In this document: positions 1 through 9,093 of the stretch, piece after piece
Position numbering within the stretch: position 1 is the first letter of the stretch
Layout of the letters: the number at the start of each line of letters is the position of its first letter
Assembly: GCF_002307475.1 (NCBI RefSeq)
Contig: NZ_NTMH01000003.1
Location: 370,896-434,895, forward strand
Origin: Pantoea allii
GTDB lineage: Bacteria; Pseudomonadota; Gammaproteobacteria; Enterobacterales; Enterobacteriaceae
DNA: 64,000 nucleotides
Direction of reading: 5' to 3'
Notes under the pieces: model-generated
What the model saw: only the letters and a program-made list of their open reading frames with translations
Told to the model about the DNA's origin: nothing
Databases searched by the model: none
Program-made: the position numbers and the translations under genes

Positions 1-423
1 GGCGTGCAGTGTGACAGGTTTGGTAATGCCTTTCAGGGTGAGGTTCCCTTCTACATCGAACTTGTTATCGCCTTTGGCGATGACTTTAGTACTGCGGAAG
101 GTGGCGCTGGGGTATTTCGCAACGTCGAAATAGTCCGCACCTTTGAATTCTTTGGTCAGGGCAGCGACATGGCTGTCAATTTTACTTACCGGCAGGGTAA
201 CGTCGACACGCGACTGCTCAGGTTTGCTGCTGTCAAACACCAGGGAACCTGTAGCATCTGGAATATCAGCGGTAGGATGCGAAAAGCCGAAGTGCTCCCA
301 GCTCATCACTACAGACGTATGCTGTGGGTCGAGTTGATAATGCATGGCTTCTGCCTGAGAAGCAGGGACATACAGCGCAGCAGCCGCGAGCAGTGGCAGA
401 GTTAAACGTTTTACATTCTTCAC
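1..423 (-). CDS. YceI-like periplasmic lipid-binding protein (3' end missing)
   Basis: Reading the minus strand from a GTG at 423 gives 141 codons with no stop before the window edge, so the C-terminus lies outside. An AAGGA ribosome site sits 7 bases before the GTG. The first ~25 residues form a signal peptide (KNVKRLTLPLLAAAALYVPA, then SQA). The mature part begins MHYQLDPQHTSVVMSWEHFG and contains the YceI hallmarks: a DPxHTSV start, FDSSKPEQSRVDVTL, and DYFDVAKYPSATFRS. YceI proteins are periplasmic lipocalin-like barrels that bind isoprenoid-type lipids. The ligand here is unknown. It lies downstream of pqqF in the same orientation but 118 bases away, so it probably has its own promoter. 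Confidence 0.85.
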   Translation of the reverse strand, partial: MKNVKRLTLPLLAAAALYVPASQAEAMHYQLDPQHTSVVMSWEHFGFSHPTADIPDATGSLVFDSSKPEQSRVDVTLPVSKIDSHVAALTKEFKGADYFDVAKYPSATFRSTKVIAKGDNKFDVEGNLTLKGITKPVTLHA

Positions 424-541
424 TTTCTATTCCTTATTTTATGGCGTCCATCTGAGTTTGGGGCATATACACGCGAATAAAAAGTGAAGAGATTTGGCGT
501 AAACAATCAAATTTATTCAGCAATATCACTGAGTGATTATT

Positions 542-2818
542 TTAATTCTTACCTTTAGTGTAGAGAATGCGCCAGCGGTGTCGGCAGGTTAACAATCGTT
601 GATGCAGCTGTTGCACCGCTTCCTGAGTCAGTGAGGCGACCTTTTCAGGCTCAAGGTTGGTCAGGCCGTTCGCCTGACGCAGGGCTGCCACCTCGGGGTC
701 TTCTTTCATCCCCATGAGCTGAGTTTTGATCGGGTTGATATCACATTGTGCAACGCCAGGGGTCATGTCATGCAGGAAGGCTTCACAGAACTGAATCAAT
801 GTTGATGCCGGACAATCCGGCGACTGTAAGGCAAAAAGAAGGCCATCGGTGTCCACACTGCGATGGTAGCGGCAGCTGACCACATAACCTACCGGCTGCT
901 CAACGCGATAGCGCTGGTAAAAACGCGGCTCACAGATCAGCGCCAGAGCACGAAGCGCTGCCAGTTGCTGCCCGTCGTCCAGGGGAATAAACAGCAAAAC
1001 AGCACTGTCATCCGTCGCCTGGGGGATACAGGTTTCACCGGCAACCGATGCGGGAGCCGGACGCGTCGGGGAATTCACCTTAAGCACACTGAGTTGCTGC
1101 GCCACGATCCGCTGCTGGTCAGCATCACCGCCCAACAGGACAGCACGCCAGCCTGCAGGCTCCACAGAGGTAGCCAGTTGGTAAGGCAGTTGCCGCAGCA
1201 GCTCGCGTATCGCAATGCCCGGTATGTGTGGTGAGGATGCCCTGGCTGGCTGGCTCAGGCGTTGCAGAAGCTGCGCCAGCGCCGCGCTGAGCAGTGTCTT
1301 GTCTGACGGCAGCTGCAGCCTGAGTTGCCAGACGCCCTGAACGTCGCGCCACTCGCCGCTAGCGGCAAAATGGCGTAACACCGCAAAGACGGGCCGTAAG
1401 GCATGGTCATATGCCGGGCCCGCCGCCAGCGTGGTAAACAGCTCGGGGCGCAGCACCAGCGTACCCGGCGACGTATCCGGCGCGATGTGCGGCAGAACCG
1501 CCACATCCGTGGGCGCATCACTGAGTGGGAAAGGACTTTGCTGCGGGTAAAATGACCAGCTAACCGGCGGGCAACGGTGCGCTGGCACCTGCCAGGTTGC
1601 CAGCGCGAGTTCATAGCCCTGTATAAGGCGCTTTTCAGCCTGCGTATCGGCGGTACAAAAAAGCGTGGTCGCGGCAGGGGTGGACAATTCGCTTAATAAG
1701 GCAGAGATATCAGGACATTCACCCACGGCCGCAAAGCCCAGTGCACGGGCCTGCAGTTGCATCAGTGGCGATTGCGCAGCCAGCCGTTGCTGTGCAAGCT
1801 GCCAGTAATGTTGCCGTTGCGCCGTGGTGGTACGGCTTAACGCCTGCAGAAACGCATTCAGGAGTGCCATCACAGGCGCAGGCTGCTCGCTGACGACCGT
1901 TATCGCCAGCCAGTCGGTCGTGTCAGATCGATAAAGCCATTTCACCTGCAGGCCGGTCGCGATGTTGCGCGCATGGAGCGAGGCCAGTAAGCCACCCGGC
2001 GCCTCATCAAGTAAAAATTCCCGCACCAGAGTGACACTGTCACGAAATCCGGCAGGTAACAACCAGCTTTGCCACAGCGCGGACGGCCCTTCCTGCTGCA
2101 AGGCCAGGCTCCGGTCGGGGGACAGCTGAACCGGTTGCGGGGCGATGCTGGCACGCTTGCGCAGCTGCAATGGACGTGGGGAAAATGCGGCGGTAAAGGT
2201 TTCTGCCAGATCGGTGAGCGCTTCCAGAGACTGTGGCCCCTGGAGCCACAACGTCATATTCTCGGGGTGATAAAAACGCTGATGAAAGGCCCACAATGCA
2301 GCATGCAATTCTGTGACGTTGTCACCAAACGCTGCCCTGTTGCCCGTCTGGAAGCGCTGAAATACGGCGGGGAACGTCACCGGCGTGAAGATAGCGGCTT
2401 CCGCCCGCGCCGGAGCATGGTGCTGCAGCAGCCGGTATTCCGCATCAATAACGCCAATCTCCTGGCGTATAGCCTCAAGGGTTAATCGTGGCGCACTCAG
2501 CATATCCTGCAGGCGCAGCAGGCCTTCGCTAAAATTCTCAGGCGCGACTTCAAAAAAGTACGCGCTCTGGCGGGCCTGGGTACTGGCATTCACCTGCCCC
2601 CCGCAGGCCTGAACCCAACTCATCAACCGCCCGTCATTTGGCCAGCGCTGACTGCCGGTAAAAAGCAGGTGCTCAAGCAAATGCGCCAGGCCGGGCCAGC
2701 TATCCGGCTCATCATGGCTGCCTGCCGCGACGCTCACCAGTGCCGCTGACTGACTGGCCTCCGGCTGGTGGATGAGTGTCACCTTCAGTCCGTTGAGTTG
2801 CAGGCAACGTGTGTGCAT
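542..2818 (-). CDS. pqqF: PqqF, M16-family zinc protease of PQQ biosynthesis
   Basis: This 758-residue protein is an insulinase/pitrilysin-type (M16) peptidase. The inverted zinc motif HLLEH is at residues 46-50, with a downstream conserved glutamate region (IRQEIGVIDAEYRLL, about 118-132). PqqF cuts the cross-linked PqqA peptide or its fragments, freeing the Glu-Tyr moiety for later steps. Its length fits Klebsiella-type PqqF. Its ATG overlaps the pqqE stop by one base (TAATG), so it is translationally coupled as the last gene of pqqABCDEF. Known M16 enzymes often need a partner; no second M16 gene is present in this window. Confidence 0.93.
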   Translation of the reverse strand: MHTRCLQLNGLKVTLIHQPEASQSAALVSVAAGSHDEPDSWPGLAHLLEHLLFTGSQRWPNDGRLMSWVQACGGQVNASTQARQSAYFFEVAPENFSEGLLRLQDMLSAPRLTLEAIRQEIGVIDAEYRLLQHHAPARAEAAIFTPVTFPAVFQRFQTGNRAAFGDNVTELHAALWAFHQRFYHPENMTLWLQGPQSLEALTDLAETFTAAFSPRPLQLRKRASIAPQPVQLSPDRSLALQQEGPSALWQSWLLPAGFRDSVTLVREFLLDEAPGGLLASLHARNIATGLQVKWLYRSDTTDWLAITVVSEQPAPVMALLNAFLQALSRTTTAQRQHYWQLAQQRLAAQSPLMQLQARALGFAAVGECPDISALLSELSTPAATTLFCTADTQAEKRLIQGYELALATWQVPAHRCPPVSWSFYPQQSPFPLSDAPTDVAVLPHIAPDTSPGTLVLRPELFTTLAAGPAYDHALRPVFAVLRHFAASGEWRDVQGVWQLRLQLPSDKTLLSAALAQLLQRLSQPARASSPHIPGIAIRELLRQLPYQLATSVEPAGWRAVLLGGDADQQRIVAQQLSVLKVNSPTRPAPASVAGETCIPQATDDSAVLLFIPLDDGQQLAALRALALICEPRFYQRYRVEQPVGYVVSCRYHRSVDTDGLLFALQSPDCPASTLIQFCEAFLHDMTPGVAQCDINPIKTQLMGMKEDPEVAALRQANGLTNLEPEKVASLTQEAVQQLHQRLLTCRHRWRILYTKGKN

Positions 2819-3960
2819 TACAGAATCCGCGTTTTATAAATCAGCTGAGAGTTGCTGCGATTGCGGAACTGTAGCTGGCCGATTTTGATGTCGCTACAGT
2901 CAGCTTCACGGCGCGCATCAAGAATTTTACCGTGGTGCGGGGATTTACTGCACACCGGATCGGCATTGTCTGCATCGCCGGTAAGCATAAAGGCCTGGCA
3001 GCGACAGCCGCCAAAATCTTTCTCTTTTTCATCACAGGAGCGACAAGGCTCCGGCATCCAGTCAAAGCCCCGATAGCGATTAAAGCCAAACGAGTGGTAC
3101 CAGATATCTTCCAGGCTCTGCTCAAGCACAGAGGGAAAAGCCACCGGCAGCTGGCGTGCGCTGTGGCACGGGAGTGCCGTGCCTTCCGGCGTGACGCTCA
3201 GGAAGATAGCGCCCCATCCGCCCATGCACGGCTTGGGACGTTCTTCATAGTAATCGGGGGTAACAAACAGCAGATTGGTCAGATTACCGCTGTCGCTCAT
3301 GCGTTCACGGTACTGGTTAACGATGCCTTCGGCCCGGGCAATCTGCTCACGGGTTGGCAGCAGGCCCTCGCGGTTTAACTGCGCCCAGCCGTAAAACTGA
3401 CAGGTCGCCAGCTCCACGTCATCGGCTTCCAGCTCGATACAGAGATCGATGATCTTATCGATCTGGTCAATATTGTGACGGTGCAAGACGAAATTCAGCA
3501 CCATGGGATAACCATGGGCTTTGACCGCGCGCGCCATGTCCAGCTTCTGCTGAAACGCCTTTTTAGAACCGGCCAGCGCTGCATTCAGGGTTTCATCACT
3601 GGCCTGAAAACTGATCTGAATATGATCCAGCCCGGCGTCGCTGAATGCCTCCAGCTTTTTCTCCGTCAGGCCGATTCCGGAGGTAATGAGGTTGGTATAA
3701 AAACCTAAATCGCGCGCCGCTTTGATCAGTTCGGGCAGGTCTTTCCGCGTCAGCGGCTCACCGCCGGAAAAGCCGAGCTGCACGCTGCCCATGGCACGTG
3801 CCTGGCGGAACACCTCAATCCACTGCTCGGTGCTCAGCTCTTTTTCCTGCTGGGCAAAATCCAGCGGATTCGAGCAGTACGGGCACTGGAGCGGGCAGCG
3901 GTAGGTCAGTTCTGCCAGCAGCCAGAGCGGTGGGTTCACGCCGGGTTTATGCTGGGTCAC
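2818..3960 (-). CDS. pqqE: PqqE, radical SAM enzyme that cross-links PqqA
   Basis: PqqE makes the carbon-carbon bond between the conserved Glu and Tyr of PqqA, the first committed step of PQQ synthesis. The radical SAM cysteines CxxxCxxC are at residues 22, 26 and 29 ([10 protein letters not shown]). C-terminal SPASM-type cysteines that bind auxiliary clusters are visible ([22 protein letters not shown]). I chose the GTG at 3960, which gives 380 residues, the size of Klebsiella PqqE, and a 14-base overlap with pqqD. An in-frame ATG at 3984 would add 8 residues. PqqD delivers PqqA to this enzyme. Confidence 0.93.
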   Translation of the reverse strand: MTQHKPGVNPPLWLLAELTYRCPLQCPYCSNPLDFAQQEKELSTEQWIEVFRQARAMGSVQLGFSGGEPLTRKDLPELIKAARDLGFYTNLITSGIGLTEKKLEAFSDAGLDHIQISFQASDETLNAALAGSKKAFQQKLDMARAVKAHGYPMVLNFVLHRHNIDQIDKIIDLCIELEADDVELATCQFYGWAQLNREGLLPTREQIARAEGIVNQYRERMSDSGNLTNLLFVTPDYYEERPKPCMGGWGAIFLSVTPEGTALPCHSARQLPVAFPSVLEQSLEDIWYHSFGFNRYRGFDWMPEPCRSCDEKEKDFGGCRCQAFMLTGDADNADPVCSKSPHHGKILDARREADCSDIKIGQLQFRNRSNSQLIYKTRIL

Positions 3961-4225
3961 GAAACTGTATCCACTTTTGTTCATACGCTGACTGCAGGAA
4001 TTCTTTAACATCCTCGCCGACGCCACCTGCTTCGGGAAAACGGGCATCCAGGATGGCAATGATGGCGGCAATATCCTGTTTGCCGTCCACCAGCGCCAGA
4101 ATGGCGGCGGCCGTTTCATTGAGTTTCGCCATGCCTTCTGGATAGAGCACGACGTGACTGTCCTGAGCTGCTTCCCATTGCATACGGTAGCCACGGCGAA
4201 AAGCGGCAATTGCGTGTTCGTTCAT
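3947..4225 (-). CDS. pqqD: PqqD, PqqA peptide chaperone
   Basis: PqqD is a small RiPP recognition element that binds the PqqA precursor and presents it to PqqE. The 92 residues include [20 protein letters not shown] and [20 protein letters not shown], the typical winged-helix PqqD core, and the length equals that of Klebsiella PqqD. It lies two bases after pqqC and overlaps the start of pqqE, which implies coordinated translation of the pair. Confidence 0.93.
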   Translation of the reverse strand: MNEHAIAAFRRGYRMQWEAAQDSHVVLYPEGMAKLNETAAAILALVDGKQDIAAIIAILDARFPEAGGVGEDVKEFLQSAYEQKWIQFRDPA

Positions 4226-4227
4226 CG

Positions 4228-4983
4228 TTATACCAGTCGGGTTGTGTGCCAGGCTGCCTTATCCGTAACGCTATGATAAGGCGGGCGTTTGAGTTCGTAA
4301 GCCATTGTCATGGCATCCAGCATCGTCCACAGAATATCCAGCTTGAACTGCAGAATCTCTAGCATGCGGTTCTGTTTTTCAGCGGTATCACAAAATGCCA
4401 GCGCCAGCGCCAGGCCGTGTTCAACGTCGCGGTTCGCCTGACTCAGGCGGCTGCGGAAATAGAAATAGCCCTCTTCTTTGATCCACGGATAGTGCTGAGG
4501 CCAGCTGTCGAGCCGCGACTGATGAATCTGGGGAGCAAAGAGTTCGGTAAGGGAACTGCAGGCGGCTTCCTGCCAGTTAGCGCGGCGCGCAAAGTTGAGG
4601 TAGGCATCAACCGCAAACCGCACGCCCGGCAGGACATGCTGTTCCGAGACCAGCTCATCCCGGCTCAGGCCCACCGCTTCGCCCAGGCGTAACCAGGCTT
4701 CAATGCCGCCATCGTCGCCCTGGCTGCCATCGTGATCCAGGATGCGCTGTACCCATTTACGCCGGGTCGCCGGGTCCGGGCAGTTGGCCATGATCGCCGC
4801 ATCTTTGAGCGGAATACTGGTCTGATAGTAGAAGCGGTTCGCCACCCAGCCCTGAATCTGCTCAGGCGTGGCCTGGCCGTTATGCATCGCAATATGGTAA
4901 GGGTGATGAATATGGTAGTACGCGCCTTTATCGCGCAGCGCCTGTTCAAAGGCCTGCGGCGACAGGGTTTCCGTAATCAGCAT
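4228..4983 (-). CDS. pqqC: PqqC, pyrroloquinoline-quinone synthase
   Basis: PqqC is a cofactorless oxidase that closes the ring and carries out the final eight-electron oxidation to PQQ. The 251-residue product has the usual family length and the all-helical, heme-oxygenase-like sequence. Recognisable stretches are [16 protein letters not shown] near the start, [19 protein letters not shown], and [19 protein letters not shown]. It sits 3 bases after pqqB and 2 bases before pqqD, inside the operon. Confidence 0.94.
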   Translation of the reverse strand: MLITETLSPQAFEQALRDKGAYYHIHHPYHIAMHNGQATPEQIQGWVANRFYYQTSIPLKDAAIMANCPDPATRRKWVQRILDHDGSQGDDGGIEAWLRLGEAVGLSRDELVSEQHVLPGVRFAVDAYLNFARRANWQEAACSSLTELFAPQIHQSRLDSWPQHYPWIKEEGYFYFRSRLSQANRDVEHGLALALAFCDTAEKQNRMLEILQFKLDILWTMLDAMTMAYELKRPPYHSVTDKAAWHTTRLV

Positions 4984-4986
4984 GAT

Positions 4987-5904
4987 TTAGTCCTGAAGAT
5001 GTATCGTCATCCCATCATGGCTCACCTCTATTCCCTGTTGTGACAGGAAGTGCCGCTGAGGTGACTGTTCGTTAAGAACAGGATTGGTGTTGTTAATGTG
5101 AATTAAAATTTTACGTTTTGCCGGCAGCCGGGCGAGTAATGCCATCAGCCCCTGCTCGTCGGCCAGCGCCAGGTGCCCCATCGCTTTTCCGGTATTTTTG
5201 CCCACTCCGGCGGTCAGTAACTCATCATCCTGCCATACCGTCCCATCAATCAGCAGGCAATCGGCCCGCTCCAGCCAGGGAAGGAGCACCGCATCCGGCT
5301 CACCAAGGCCTGGCGCATACAGCAGTGTCTGACCATTAGCGCGATTTTCAATAAACAACGCCACGTTGTGGCCCGGTAGCGGACGATCGCGGTATGGCGA
5401 GTATGGCGGCGCATTACTGAGAATCGGGATGGCGGTGAACTGAAGATCCGAACAAACATCGACGTTAAACGGCGTTAACGGACGAATGGGCCGATGCTGC
5501 AGTCCGCCATTCCAGTGTTTGAGCATGGTAAAGACCGGGAAACCGGTGGTCAGATCGTCATGAACTTCGGGCGTACACCACACCTGATGTGGGCAGCCTT
5601 CACGCAGGCTGAGCAGGCCCGTAGTATGGTCAATCTGGCTGTCGGTAAGAATTATGCCGCCGATGGCTGTACCGCGCAGGACGTTTTTTTTAACCAGTTC
5701 TGGCGTGTGCAAAATCTGCTGGCTGATGTCAGGAGAGGCATTGCATAAAACCCAGTCTTCTCCGTTATCGCTAACGATGATCGAGGACTGAGTACGCGGC
5801 GTGGCCTGGAGGGTGCCGTTACGCACACCCTGGCAATTGGGGCAGTTGCAGTTCCATTGCGGAAATCCACCGCCTGCAGCAGATCCAAGGACTTTAATAA
5901 ACAT
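4987..5904 (-). CDS. pqqB: PqqB, metallo-beta-lactamase-fold oxygenase of PQQ biosynthesis
   Basis: PqqB has the metallo-beta-lactamase fold and is reported to hydroxylate the tyrosine part of the PqqA-derived intermediate. The protein opens [20 protein letters not shown], with the family's conserved CNCxNCxG cysteine cluster, and carries [16 protein letters not shown] in place of the classical HxHxDH motif. The start is taken at the ATG at 5904 (MFIKVLG...), giving 305 residues. A longer reading frame upstream runs through pqqA and is not plausible. The gene follows pqqA by 52 bases, across a hairpin. Confidence 0.92.
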   Translation of the reverse strand: MFIKVLGSAAGGGFPQWNCNCPNCQGVRNGTLQATPRTQSSIIVSDNGEDWVLCNASPDISQQILHTPELVKKNVLRGTAIGGIILTDSQIDHTTGLLSLREGCPHQVWCTPEVHDDLTTGFPVFTMLKHWNGGLQHRPIRPLTPFNVDVCSDLQFTAIPILSNAPPYSPYRDRPLPGHNVALFIENRANGQTLLYAPGLGEPDAVLLPWLERADCLLIDGTVWQDDELLTAGVGKNTGKAMGHLALADEQGLMALLARLPAKRKILIHINNTNPVLNEQSPQRHFLSQQGIEVSHDGMTIHLQD

Positions 5905-5931
5905 GAAAGGGACCAGGTGTTGAAACGAAAT

Positions 5932-5950
5932 GCCCGCGCAAACGGCGGGC
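5932..5950 (-). terminator. Hairpin between pqqA and pqqB (partial terminator or processing stem)
   Basis: A 6-bp GC stem (GCCCGC / GCGGGC) with a 7-base loop lies between the pqqA stop and the pqqB start. On the minus strand it is followed by ATTTCGTTTC. Such a stem could let pqqA, whose peptide is needed in excess, be made at higher levels than pqqB-F. The role is inferred from position; the inverted repeat itself is clear. Confidence 0.6.
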
Positions 5951-5956
5951 AAATGA

Positions 5957-6028
5957 TTAGCGGTTGGAGATGTACAGCGTGACTTCCAGACCGAGGCGCA
6001 GATCAACAAACGTTGGTTTTTTCCACAT
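5957..6028 (-). CDS. pqqA: PqqA, 23-residue PQQ precursor peptide
   Basis: This is the ribosomal precursor whose Glu and Tyr side chains become PQQ. The peptide starts [15 protein letters not shown] and continues to a C-terminal ISNR, with the essential glutamate at position 15 and tyrosine at 19 (E-x3-Y). An AAGGAAG ribosome site lies just before the ATG. At 23 residues it matches the Klebsiella-type peptide. It is the first gene of pqqABCDEF. Confidence 0.97.
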   Translation of the reverse strand: MWKKPTFVDLRLGLEVTLYISNR

Positions 6029-6167
6029 AATTTTCTTCCTTATAGATAAACAGACAAATAAATTACTGCAAAACAGCAGTGTGACAGGGATTGAAATGCG
6101 AACCTTGTCACACTATTTTCTCGCAGACCGCACAGTGAAATCAATGAAAAGCCCGTAAGAAAACGTG

Positions 6168-7190
6168 TTAACCCAGCCAGGTTTGTTGCAAAACCCGCAG
6201 CCAGTTTCCCCACGTTAATTTCTCCAGTACGTTTTGATCATAGCCCGAGTCGCGAAAAACGGCGAGCAATCGCGGCAGACCGCTCACGTCGCCCAGCGCT
6301 TCCGGCGGCGAAATCCCGTCAAAGTCCGATCCGAACGCCACATGATCGTCGCCCATTATGTTAATCAAGTGATCACAATGTTTGACGATTTCTGCCAGAT
6401 CGGTGTCGCTGTCACGTTTACCGTCGGCGCGAAGGAAAGCGTTGCCAAAATTAATACCGACCACCCCACCGCTCGCACGGATAGCCTTGAGCTGGTCATC
6501 CGTCAGGTTTCGGGGCTGTGGGCACAGAACATGGGCGTTGGAGTGGCTGGCAACCAGGGGCGCGTCAGACAGGCGGACCGTATCCCAGAAGGCTTTTTCA
6601 TTCATATGCGAAACATCAATCATCATGTTTAGCGCAGCGGCCTGGCCGATCAGCCTTTCCCCCTCTGCCGTCAGCCCTGGTCCTGTGTCCGGCGATCCCG
6701 GGAAACTGCCGTTAACGCCTTCTCCAAAGCGGTTTTTCAGGTTCCAGAATGGCCCGATGGAGCGGACGCCAGCCTGATAAAAGGCGTTCAGCGTTTCGCC
6801 GTCTGCGTCCAGCGCGTCAGCGCCTTCAATATGCGCCACCAGCGCCAGAACCCCTTCAGCGCGGCAGGCTTCGATCTCTGCGGCGCAGTGGCAAAGCCTG
6901 GCGCGCCCGTCTGACTGCGCGGCTATTTGCTGCAGTATCGCCAGTTGCTGCCACATAATGGTCAGTGGCTCATAGGCTTCTTGCGCCGCACGCGCCGGGG
7001 CGACCTGGGCAAGGTAGTCCTGCGGCGGTACAAAAAGAGCAAACAGCCCACCGGCAAAACCGCCCTGCTGCATACGAGAAAAATCCAGATGGCCTTTCGG
7101 CACGCCCGCAAAGAATGCCTCTGCGGGCGCATCGCGATGGTACAGCCACAGATTAAGTAACAGATCGTTGTGCCCGTCAAAAACCAGCAT
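6168..7190 (-). CDS. M19 (renal/membrane) dipeptidase family protein
   Basis: The 340-residue protein begins LVFDGHNDLLLNLW with the HxD zinc motif. It later has DVSHMNEKAFWD, ASHSNAHVLCPQPRNLTDDQ, INFGNAFL and HVAFGSDFDG, all typical of M19 dipeptidases, which cleave L-L or L-D dipeptides with a binuclear zinc site. There is no signal peptide or anchor, so it is probably cytosolic. It lies 139 bases upstream of pqqA in the same orientation. A role in clearing PqqA-derived dipeptides is possible but inferred from position only. It is divergent from leuA. Confidence 0.85.
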   Translation of the reverse strand: MLVFDGHNDLLLNLWLYHRDAPAEAFFAGVPKGHLDFSRMQQGGFAGGLFALFVPPQDYLAQVAPARAAQEAYEPLTIMWQQLAILQQIAAQSDGRARLCHCAAEIEACRAEGVLALVAHIEGADALDADGETLNAFYQAGVRSIGPFWNLKNRFGEGVNGSFPGSPDTGPGLTAEGERLIGQAAALNMMIDVSHMNEKAFWDTVRLSDAPLVASHSNAHVLCPQPRNLTDDQLKAIRASGGVVGINFGNAFLRADGKRDSDTDLAEIVKHCDHLINIMGDDHVAFGSDFDGISPPEALGDVSGLPRLLAVFRDSGYDQNVLEKLTWGNWLRVLQQTWLG

Positions 7191-7282
7191 AGGAAAACCA
7201 CCTTGGGAAACATCGGCTTATGCTACCGCTCTCTTTCCGCTTCGGCAAACGCCTGCGCACGCAGCGCCACAAGCCGTCAACA

Positions 7283-7321
7283 AGGTTGTCACTTTTGCGC
7301 TTCAGGTTGTCAGTTTTCCGC
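7283..7321. promoter_or_regulatory. Two 18-base direct repeats 21 bases apart, likely AraC-type operator
   Basis: The repeats AGGTTGTCACTTTTGCGC (7283-7300) and AGGTTGTCAGTTTTCCGC (7304-7321) differ at two positions and are offset by exactly 21 bases, two helical turns. That geometry is typical of AraC/XylS-family half-sites. They lie in the divergent control region between the dipeptidase and leuA, 57 bases before the leuA start. An AraC-family gene lies at the far end of leuA. The link to that regulator is inference. Confidence 0.55.
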
Positions 7322-7377
7322 GCGCGACAGACTTCTCGCCACGCCACACTGGCTTAAACACCTACAAGGAGATGACT

Positions 7378-9093
7378 ATGTTGATGCACCCGGCTGAGAA
7401 ATACCGCCCGTTTCCGTCCGTTGAGCTGGCTGGCCGCCAGTGGCCTTCACAACAGATCACCCGTGCGCCGCGCTGGCTGTCTACTGACCTGCGGGATGGA
7501 AATCAGGCGCTGGCGGAACCGATGAACCGCACGCAAAAACTTCAGTTCTGGCAGTTGCTGCTGGACTGCGGTGTCAAAGAAATTGAAGCCGCTTTTCCTT
7601 CCGCCTCGCAAACCGATTTTGACTTTGTGCGCGACCTGATTGAACAAAAGCGAATTCCAGATGATGTGACGCTGCAGGTATTAACGCCCGCGCGTCAGGA
7701 CCTGATTGCAAAAACCTTCTGTGCACTGGAAGGGGCACCGCGCGCCATTGTGCATTTGTACAATGCCACCGCCCCCTTATTTCGTGAGCGCGTGTTTAAT
7801 CAGAGTAAACAACAGATCGTGGCGCTGGCGACCGCAAGCGCACAACAGATTCGAGCCGCCTGTGAGGCCGCGCCCGAAACACAGTGGAGCTTTGAGTACT
7901 CGCCGGAAACCTTCTGTTTTACAGAGCCCGCCTTCGCGCTGGAGATTTGTGAAGCGGTCGCCGACGTCTGGCAACCCAGCGCGGAACGGCCGATGATCAT
8001 TAACCTGCCGGCCACCGTTGAAGTTAACACGCCGAACGTCTACGCCGATCAGATAGAGTTTTTCTGCCGCCACTTTAGCCGACGTGACGCGGTGTGTATC
8101 AGCGTTCATCCTCATAACGACCGGGGGACGGGCGTGGCCTGCGCGGAACTGGCTCTGCTGGCGGGTGCCGATCGCATTGAAGGCTGCCTGTTTGGCAATG
8201 GCGAGCGTACCGGTAATGTCGATTTAGTCACGTTGGCGTTAAATCTTTATACCCAGGGCATTGCGCCAGGACTGGATTTTAGCGATATGGCCCGGGTGAT
8301 TGAGGTGGTCACCGACTGCAATAAACTGCCGGTCCATCCCCGTCATCCCTATGCAGGCGAGCTGGTTTTTACCGCTTTTTCCGGCTCTCATCAGGATGCG
8401 ATCAAAAAGGGATTCGCTTATCGCCACCAGCACCAGGAAACACGGTGGCAGATCCCCTATTTGCCGCTCGATCCTGCCGATATTGGATGCAGTTATGAAG
8501 CCGTTATCCGGGTAAACAGCCAGTCAGGTAAAAGCGGCGCGGCCTGGTTGCTGGAGCAAAACCACGGCCTGCACCTTCCCCGTGCACTGCAGCAGGATTT
8601 CAGCCGTTGTGTTCAACAGGAAACCGATCTGCATGGAAAGGAAATGACGCAGCATGCTGTCTGGCAACTTTTTTGCCGTCACTATCAGATTGAACAGCCT
8701 GCCCTGCGCCTGATGGATGCACACAGTCAAAGCGAGTCGGGCGAGCAGACGCAGTTGCGGGCTCACGTCCATCATCACGACCGCACCGTGCCGCTGACTG
8801 GTAGCGGGAATGGCCTGCTTTCCGCCGCCGTTACGGCACTGCGTCAGACGCTGGACCTGGCGCTGACCATTGAACATTATCATGAACACACGCTGGGAAA
8901 ACGCAGCGACAGCCGCTCAGTCGCCTATGTCAGCTGCATGAATCTTCAGGGCGAACGCCACTGGGGCGTCAGCATCGACAATGATACGTCGCGCGCCGCA
9001 CTGCAGGCGTTGCTTAACGCGGCGAGCCACTTTCTGCCGCAGGAAAGTAGTCCGTTGGTGACACGCCCAGCAGACGGCGAAACATGGCGCTGA
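7378..9093 (+). CDS. leuA: 2-isopropylmalate synthase, LeuA type 2 (yeast/actinobacterial form)
   Basis: The enzyme joins acetyl-CoA and 2-oxoisovalerate in the first step of leucine synthesis. The TIM-barrel start has STDLRDGNQAL, the metal/substrate motif, and the HxH metal ligands are in SVHPHNDRGTG. The C-terminal ~150 residues fit the regulatory domain. I chose the ATG at 7378 (AAGGAG 10 bases upstream to its last base 9 away), giving 571 residues; an ATG at 7372 overlaps the ribosome site too closely. At 571 residues it is longer than the usual enterobacterial LeuA (~520) and is not linked to leuBCD, so it is probably an accessory paralogue. Its 3' end overlaps the convergent AraC gene by 80 bases. 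Confidence 0.85.
   Translation: MLMHPAEKYRPFPSVELAGRQWPSQQITRAPRWLSTDLRDGNQALAEPMNRTQKLQFWQLLLDCGVKEIEAAFPSASQTDFDFVRDLIEQKRIPDDVTLQVLTPARQDLIAKTFCALEGAPRAIVHLYNATAPLFRERVFNQSKQQIVALATASAQQIRAACEAAPETQWSFEYSPETFCFTEPAFALEICEAVADVWQPSAERPMIINLPATVEVNTPNVYADQIEFFCRHFSRRDAVCISVHPHNDRGTGVACAELALLAGADRIEGCLFGNGERTGNVDLVTLALNLYTQGIAPGLDFSDMARVIEVVTDCNKLPVHPRHPYAGELVFTAFSGSHQDAIKKGFAYRHQHQETRWQIPYLPLDPADIGCSYEAVIRVNSQSGKSGAAWLLEQNHGLHLPRALQQDFSRCVQQETDLHGKEMTQHAVWQLFCRHYQIEQPALRLMDAHSQSESGEQTQLRAHVHHHDRTVPLTGSGNGLLSAAVTALRQTLDLALTIEHYHEHTLGKRSDSRSVAYVSCMNLQGERHWGVSIDNDTSRAALQALLNAASHFLPQESSPLVTRPADGETWR

Noticed and set aside
4..405. Plus-strand open frame of 133 codons at the window start
   Set aside because: It is antisense to the YceI-like gene, which has a signal peptide and clear family motifs.
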